Of a stretch of 64,000 nucleotides of DNA, positions 59,703 through 64,000 are shown piece after piece. The stretch is from Chloroflexota bacterium (GTDB lineage Bacteria > Chloroflexota > Dehalococcoidia > Lucifugimonadales > JADFKI01), in assembly GCA_009840355.1 (NCBI GenBank), contig VXNZ01000046.1:62001-126000 (forward strand), written 5' to 3'. Position 1 is the first letter of the stretch, and every line of letters begins with the position of its first letter. The notes beneath the pieces are model-generated. The model had not been told where the DNA came from. It saw nothing but the letters and a program-made list of their open reading frames with translations, and searched no databases. The translations under genes were made by a program, and so were the position numbers.

Positions 59703-59961
59703 GGGAATCTGAACACCACGAGGTTGTGTTGACAGTGATTTAGCGTGTTACTGGACTGGTGTCATCGGAGGGGACGACGTGAAATTGTTCAATGTACGAG
59801 AACACTGAATTAACCGTGGTATAGCAATCGTCGCAAAGCGCGTTGAGGATAAGATGCGCGAGCAGTAGCGAAACGGAAAATCCACACGCAAGACATTGCC
59901 ATCTTCAAAGAAGTAGGCATACGAACAACGCCCCATGAATGTTTGGAAGTGAAATAACCAA

Positions 59962-61845
59962 TTGCACCTCGCATTCCTCATACCCATCCTCAGCGCCGCG
60001 GCGTTCGTCATCGTGGCGCTCGGCGGGCGCTGGCTGCCTATGCGCGGCGCGGTCGTGTCTATTGGGGCGATGGCGGTGGGCTTGGCGCTCGCGCTCTACG
60101 CGCTGCTGGACTTGAACGGCAGCGGCGCGGAAATCGCCGCGTATAGCGTGGATTGGCTCACCGCCGCCGGCGCGACTATCGGCTGGGGCGCACATATCGA
60201 CCGCCTAGCCGTCGTTATGCTGCTGCTGGTTACATTCGTCGCGCTGCTGGTGCAAATATATTCGCTCGAATACATGCGCGGCGACTCGCGCTTCGGCTGG
60301 TACTTCGCGGTACATTCGCTCTTCGGCGCGGCGATGCTCGCGCTAGTCCTAGCCGACAACCTACTGTTCCTGTACATTGCTTGGGAGCTCGTCGGGCTGG
60401 GGTCGTACCTGCTCATAGGCTTCTGGTGGGAACGGCGCTCGGCTGCGGAAGCGGCGAAGAAGGCGTTCATCACCACGCGCATCGGCGATGTGGGCTTGCT
60501 GATAGGCATCATCCTGCTGTACCGCGCCACCGGCACATTCGACATAAGCGACATCATCGCAATGGCACAGGCCGGCGCAATCGGACAATCTACGCTCACC
60601 GCGTCCGCGCTGCTGCTGTTCATGGGCGCGATGGGCAAGTCGGCACAGTTCCCGTTCCATGTGTGGCTGCCGGACGCGATGGAAGGTCCTACTCCTGTGA
60701 GCGCGCTGATACACGCGGCGACGATGGTCGCAGCGGGCGTGTATCTGGTCGCGCGCATGCTGCCGATGTTCGAGCTGCTGCCCGTCGTGATGCTCGTGGT
60801 CGCCGTCGTCGGGCTGATAACATTCCTGTTCGCGGGGACGCTCGCGCTGGTGATGACCGACATCAAGCGCGCGCTGGCATACTCCACGATAAGCCACCTT
60901 GGGCTGATGATGCTGTCGCTGGGCGCGTTCGGACTCGCTGCGGCGCTGTTCCACCTCGTCGCACACGGCGTGTCCAAGGCGATGCTGTTCTTGGGCGCGG
61001 GCAGCGTGATGCACGGATTGGACGAAGAAACGGACATGCGGCGGATGGGCGGATTGCGCCGCGCGATGCCCATCACGGCGATAACATTCCTGATAGGCGC
61101 CTTATCGCTCGCCGGTGTCGCACCACTAAGTGGGTTCTTCAGCAAGGACGAAGTGCTGATAGCCGTAATGGAGTATCGCAGTCCCGCGTTCCTCGCGCTG
61201 ACGCTCGCCGGCGTTCTACTGAGTGCGCTGTATATGGCGCGGATAGTCTGGCTAACATTCTACGGCAGCCCGCGCAGTAGGGATGCCATGACTGCCCACG
61301 AATCGCCCGCGCTCATGACCGTGCCGCTGCTGCTGCTAGCCTTGTTCGCAGTTACGCTGGGCATCGTGGCGATTGACTGGAGCGCGTTCTCCGCTGCGTC
61401 GTACAATGGCTTCGCGTACTGGCTGACGGCGGGACACGAAAAGTTCCACATCGTTATCTGGCTGACGGTCGCATCGCTGGCGCTGGCGCTGGGCGGCATA
61501 GCAATTGGCTGGCACATCTACGGCAGACGCGAGTACGCGGAGCAGAGGCACCATGCCATAGCATCGCGCTTCCCCGCAGTCCACCGCATACTGCTGAACA
61601 AGTACTACGTGGACGATATGTATCAGTGGCTAATCGACCGCGTCGCGCTGGCGTTCAGCCGCTTCGTCGCGTTGTTTGACCGCGCCGTGGTGAATGACCG
61701 CGCCGTGGACGGACCCGCGCTCGCCGTGCGCCTGACCGGCTGGTGGCTGCGCCTGACGCAAACGGGCCGTCTGCAAAACTACGGCGCGGCAATGGCAGCG
61801 GGCGCGGTCGTCATAACGCTGGCGTGGTGGATTTTGCTATCGTAA
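59962..61845 (+). CDS. nuoL: NADH-quinone oxidoreductase subunit L
   Basis: The 627-residue antiporter-like subunit has about 16 membrane helices. Diagnostic segments include LFLYIAWELVGLGSYLLIGFWW, KAFITTRIGDVGLLIG, KSAQFPFHVWLPDAMEGPTPVSALIHAATMV (split here at HVWLPDAMEGP), DIKRALAYSTISHLG and LAGVAPLSGFFSKDEVL. Lysine and glutamate residues of the proton channel are present. The C-terminal lateral helix region (about 540-627) includes NKYYVDDMYQWLIDRV. The start is TTG 59962. nuoM and nuoN do not follow, so the remaining subunits must be elsewhere. Confidence 0.95.
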   Translation: MHLAFLIPILSAAAFVIVALGGRWLPMRGAVVSIGAMAVGLALALYALLDLNGSGAEIAAYSVDWLTAAGATIGWGAHIDRLAVVMLLLVTFVALLVQIYSLEYMRGDSRFGWYFAVHSLFGAAMLALVLADNLLFLYIAWELVGLGSYLLIGFWWERRSAAEAAKKAFITTRIGDVGLLIGIILLYRATGTFDISDIIAMAQAGAIGQSTLTASALLLFMGAMGKSAQFPFHVWLPDAMEGPTPVSALIHAATMVAAGVYLVARMLPMFELLPVVMLVVAVVGLITFLFAGTLALVMTDIKRALAYSTISHLGLMMLSLGAFGLAAALFHLVAHGVSKAMLFLGAGSVMHGLDEETDMRRMGGLRRAMPITAITFLIGALSLAGVAPLSGFFSKDEVLIAVMEYRSPAFLALTLAGVLLSALYMARIVWLTFYGSPRSRDAMTAHESPALMTVPLLLLALFAVTLGIVAIDWSAFSAASYNGFAYWLTAGHEKFHIVIWLTVASLALALGGIAIGWHIYGRREYAEQRHHAIASRFPAVHRILLNKYYVDDMYQWLIDRVALAFSRFVALFDRAVVNDRAVDGPALAVRLTGWWLRLTQTGRLQNYGAAMAAGAVVITLAWWILLS

Positions 61846-61867
61846 GAAAGGTTTTAGGTAATCATTC

Positions 61868-62522
61868 ATGAAACCATCCTTAACTGTTGAACTTCTTGCC
61901 GATGAAGCAAGCCGCTTCTCCCAAAAGGAATCTCTTCACTCCGAGCCGTCGCTTTTTGGTGTAACGGACGGTAAGGCGGTCGGGACATATTTTGAGCATA
62001 AGTTCCAGGGACTACCTTAGTAAGTGTTATGCTTATGATGAAGGAAGTTCTGCGATCGGTATCGACTTTCCGAATCTCAATGTGGACATGAAAGTTACGC
62101 GCATTCGACAACCTCAATCCTCTTGCCCGTTCAAATCGGCTAGGCAGAAGATTTACGGGTTAGGTTACTCCCTTTTAATCTTTGTCTATGAGAAAACTGA
62201 CGACGCGGAGACACAGACCGGAAGGCTGAATATCGTGCATACTGTCTTTGTTGAAGCGAGCAGAACGGCGGACTATCAGACTACAACCGGAATACTACGA
62301 ATTATTGAAAACGACGGGAACGAAGACGACTTGATTGCGTTCTTTCATGAACGCTCCCTGCCTGTCGACGATATTCAGGCGTTGCAATTAGCTGAGGAAC
62401 TATTGGAGAATCCGCTGGAGACGGGTTATCTGACAATCTCAAATGCCCTTCAGTGGAGACTCCAATACCGTCGAGTAATCGACCAAGCAGGGAATGTGGA
62501 AGGCATCCGTCGGATAAGGTAG
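61868..62522 (+). pseudogene. Type II restriction endonuclease gene with a one-base frameshift
   Basis: The ATG at 61868 opens a frame reading MKPSLTVELLADEASRFSQK...GTYFEHKFQ that hits a stop at 62018-62020. Removing one G from the GGG at 62008-62010 joins it directly to DYLSKCYAYDEGSSAIGIDF and the rest of a frame ending at 62522, for a 217-residue protein. In the joined product Glu43, Asp66, Asp73 and Lys75 (GIDFPNLNVDMKVT) form a PD-(D/E)xK-like site. The protein also has QSSCPFKSARQKIYGLGYSL. The methyltransferase gene begins 8 bp later. The frameshift is a real mutation or a sequencing error. I do not recognise the specificity. Confidence 0.7.
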
Positions 62523-62529
62523 CATCACA

Positions 62530-64000
62530 ATGTCGGCTAAGAGCAAACAAAAGCGAGAGTTCGGCGACTTCCAGACGCCTCCTGAACTTGCGCGTGAGGT
62601 ATGTTCGTTGCTTCACATGCAAGGGTTGAAACCCGCGTCGATTGTCGAACCTACTTGCGGAGATGGCAATTTTCTGACGGCCGCTCTTCAAACCTTCCCG
62701 ACAATCACAAATGCCGTCGGTATAGACATAAACCCCCACCATGTAAAGCGAGCGCAGAGCGTCGTTCAGACTGTGGAAAGTCGTTGTCATTTCGACATTC
62801 GCCATGCTGATTTTTTCACCGTCGACTGGCAGCGCATACTTAAGTCTCTGCCTGAACCCCTGTTAGTCATCGGCAATCCGCCCTGGGTTACCAACGCCGA
62901 ACTTGCGTCCATCAACAGCGCGAACTTGCCCGAGAAGTCCAACTTCCAAAAGCATCGCGGACTGGACGCAATCACGGGGAAGGGAAACTTCGACATATCA
63001 GAGTACATGCTTATCAAGGCGTTGGAGTGGATAGACGGAAAGCGCGCCACGATAGCAATGCTTTGCAAGACCGCAGTGGCGCGCAAAGCACTGCTTCACG
63101 CGTGGAAGAACGGGATTAGACTGGCACAAGCGGACATCTACAACATAGACGCGACGGCACATTTCGGGGCTGCCGTAGATGCGTGCATTCTGGTCGCAAC
63201 CGCGTCTTTGGCAAGCCCGACTTTCGATTGCCGAGTTCACGACTCTCCGAACGAGCCTTCCGTCAATTCCGTTTTCAGATACAGCGACGGCAGTCTGTTA
63301 GCCGATGCTGCGGCTTATGAGACATGGAAACATCTCGAGGGGAGGGGCAATTACAAGTGGCGGTCCGGCATCAAGCATGATTGCGCCAAAGTGATGGAAC
63401 TGCGCGGGTTCAGAGGGCGGTATCGGAACGGACTCGGCGAAACGGTAAGTCTTGAAAGCGACTACCTATATCCGATGCTCAAGAGCTCGGAGATTGCGAA
63501 TAGCCCACAACCAATCCCTTCCCGCCTGATGATAGTTCCGCAAACATTCATAGGCGAGGACACAGCCCCGATTAAGGAACGCGCGCCGAAGACATGGCAG
63601 TATCTGAACAGCCACGCCGACTACCTGGAACGCCGCGCGAGTTCCATCTACCGAAAGCGCCCGTCATTCTCCGTATTCGGCGTGGGCGAATACTCGTTTG
63701 CGCCTTGGAAAGTCGCCGTCTCCGGCTTCTACAAAAGTCTGCATTTTAGGGTGATTTGCCCGTCGCTTGGAAAGCCGGTTGTGCTTGACGACACTTGCTA
63801 CTTCTTCCCATGTCGGACAGAGGAAGAATCTATGTGCATCGCAAAGATGCTGAATAGTGATGTGGCGCGACAATTTTTCTCCGCGTTCGTCTTCTGGGAC
63901 ACCAAGCGCCCGGTTACGGTCGAGTTGTTGCAGCGGCTTAACCTGCTCGCTCTCGCCAAAGAACTACACATGGACAAGCAGTTTTTGGAACATCGTAAAT
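62530..64000 (+). CDS. N6-adenine DNA methyltransferase, C-terminus cut by window edge
   Basis: From ATG 62530 the frame stays open for 490 codons to the right edge. KREFGDFQTPPELAREVCSL is the typical start of gamma-class type II adenine methyltransferases. The AdoMet motif is IVEPTCGDGNFLTAAL (about 37-52), the acidic AIDINP-type loop reads VGIDINPHH, and the catalytic motif IV is VIGNPPWVTN. The target-recognition half (about 250 onward) is specific and unassigned. Together with the nuclease gene just upstream it makes a second type II system. The methyltransferase appears intact while its nuclease is frameshifted. Confidence 0.87.
   Translation, partial: MSAKSKQKREFGDFQTPPELAREVCSLLHMQGLKPASIVEPTCGDGNFLTAALQTFPTITNAVGIDINPHHVKRAQSVVQTVESRCHFDIRHADFFTVDWQRILKSLPEPLLVIGNPPWVTNAELASINSANLPEKSNFQKHRGLDAITGKGNFDISEYMLIKALEWIDGKRATIAMLCKTAVARKALLHAWKNGIRLAQADIYNIDATAHFGAAVDACILVATASLASPTFDCRVHDSPNEPSVNSVFRYSDGSLLADAAAYETWKHLEGRGNYKWRSGIKHDCAKVMELRGFRGRYRNGLGETVSLESDYLYPMLKSSEIANSPQPIPSRLMIVPQTFIGEDTAPIKERAPKTWQYLNSHADYLERRASSIYRKRPSFSVFGVGEYSFAPWKVAVSGFYKSLHFRVICPSLGKPVVLDDTCYFFPCRTEEESMCIAKMLNSDVARQFFSAFVFWDTKRPVTVELLQRLNLLALAKELHMDKQFLEHRK

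Noticed and set aside
59703-59961. Minus-strand frame (59748-60011) and short plus-strand frames between nuoK and nuoL
   Set aside because: No family resemblance, it overlaps the nuoL start, and there is no ribosome-binding site.
60096-61145. A 349-codon minus-strand open frame within nuoL
   Set aside because: Antisense of nuoL, Ser/Pro/Thr-rich, without motifs; nuoL itself is beyond doubt.

Overview
The window looks like a chromosomal segment of an uncultured bacterium, probably a Chloroflexota of the Dehalococcoidia/SAR202 type. That placement is an inference from gene content: an enolase-superfamily enzyme, many amidohydrolases, short-chain dehydrogenases and HpcH/HpaI aldolases, a eukaryote-like P450, a family of Uma2 genes and a class II (B12) ribonucleotide reductase. 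No rRNA or tRNA gene was recognised, so taxonomy cannot be fixed. Coding DNA is GC-rich; intergenic DNA is AT-richer and crowded with small dispersed inverted repeats.

Left part (1-24.9 kb). A subtilase cut by the window edge is followed by an enolase-superfamily enzyme, a zinc alcohol dehydrogenase and an HpcH/HpaI aldolase, all on the minus strand, which could together oxidise or dehydrate sugar acids. Next come a pterin dehydratase, a geranylgeranyl-reductase-like flavoprotein, an aspartate-carbamoyltransferase homologue with an altered phosphate loop, an MFS carrier, a HicAB module whose toxin is broken, a deacetylase and MazG. A P450 sits downstream of a gene read here as a UGSC-type selenoprotein: an in-frame UGA at codon 101 is followed at once by a perfect hairpin. 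Then come FmdB, trpB, hemD, an epimerase, two tandem amidohydrolases, an intact HicAB pair and an SDR.

Centre (25-31 kb). nadD and obg, an AT-rich gap of about 600 bp and dnaA form a typical replication-origin neighbourhood. The gap holds DnaA-box-like sites, three of them exactly 21 bp apart. DnaA itself has a changed DNA-recognition signature.

Right-centre (31-46 kb). A HAD protein, a CDF-type transporter with a cysteine-rich tail, a GH32 enzyme and an SDR lead to an isolated phage terminase-portal pair behind a near-consensus promoter. yggT, proC and pdxA follow, then an intact type II restriction-modification system (beta-class methyltransferase plus NgoMIV-like nuclease), a strong two-way terminator, nrdJ, and nrdR with a pair of NrdR-box-like sites.

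Right part (46-64 kb). A B12-binding/radical-SAM-like protein lacks the cluster cysteines. It is followed by three intact Uma2 genes, a DrrAB-type ABC exporter, a second HpcH/HpaI aldolase, an NHL propeller protein, a DUF1800 protein and an SDR. A loosely spaced nuoH-I-J-K-L cluster (complex I membrane arm) comes next. The window ends in a second restriction-modification system whose nuclease gene carries a one-base frameshift and whose methyltransferase runs off the edge.
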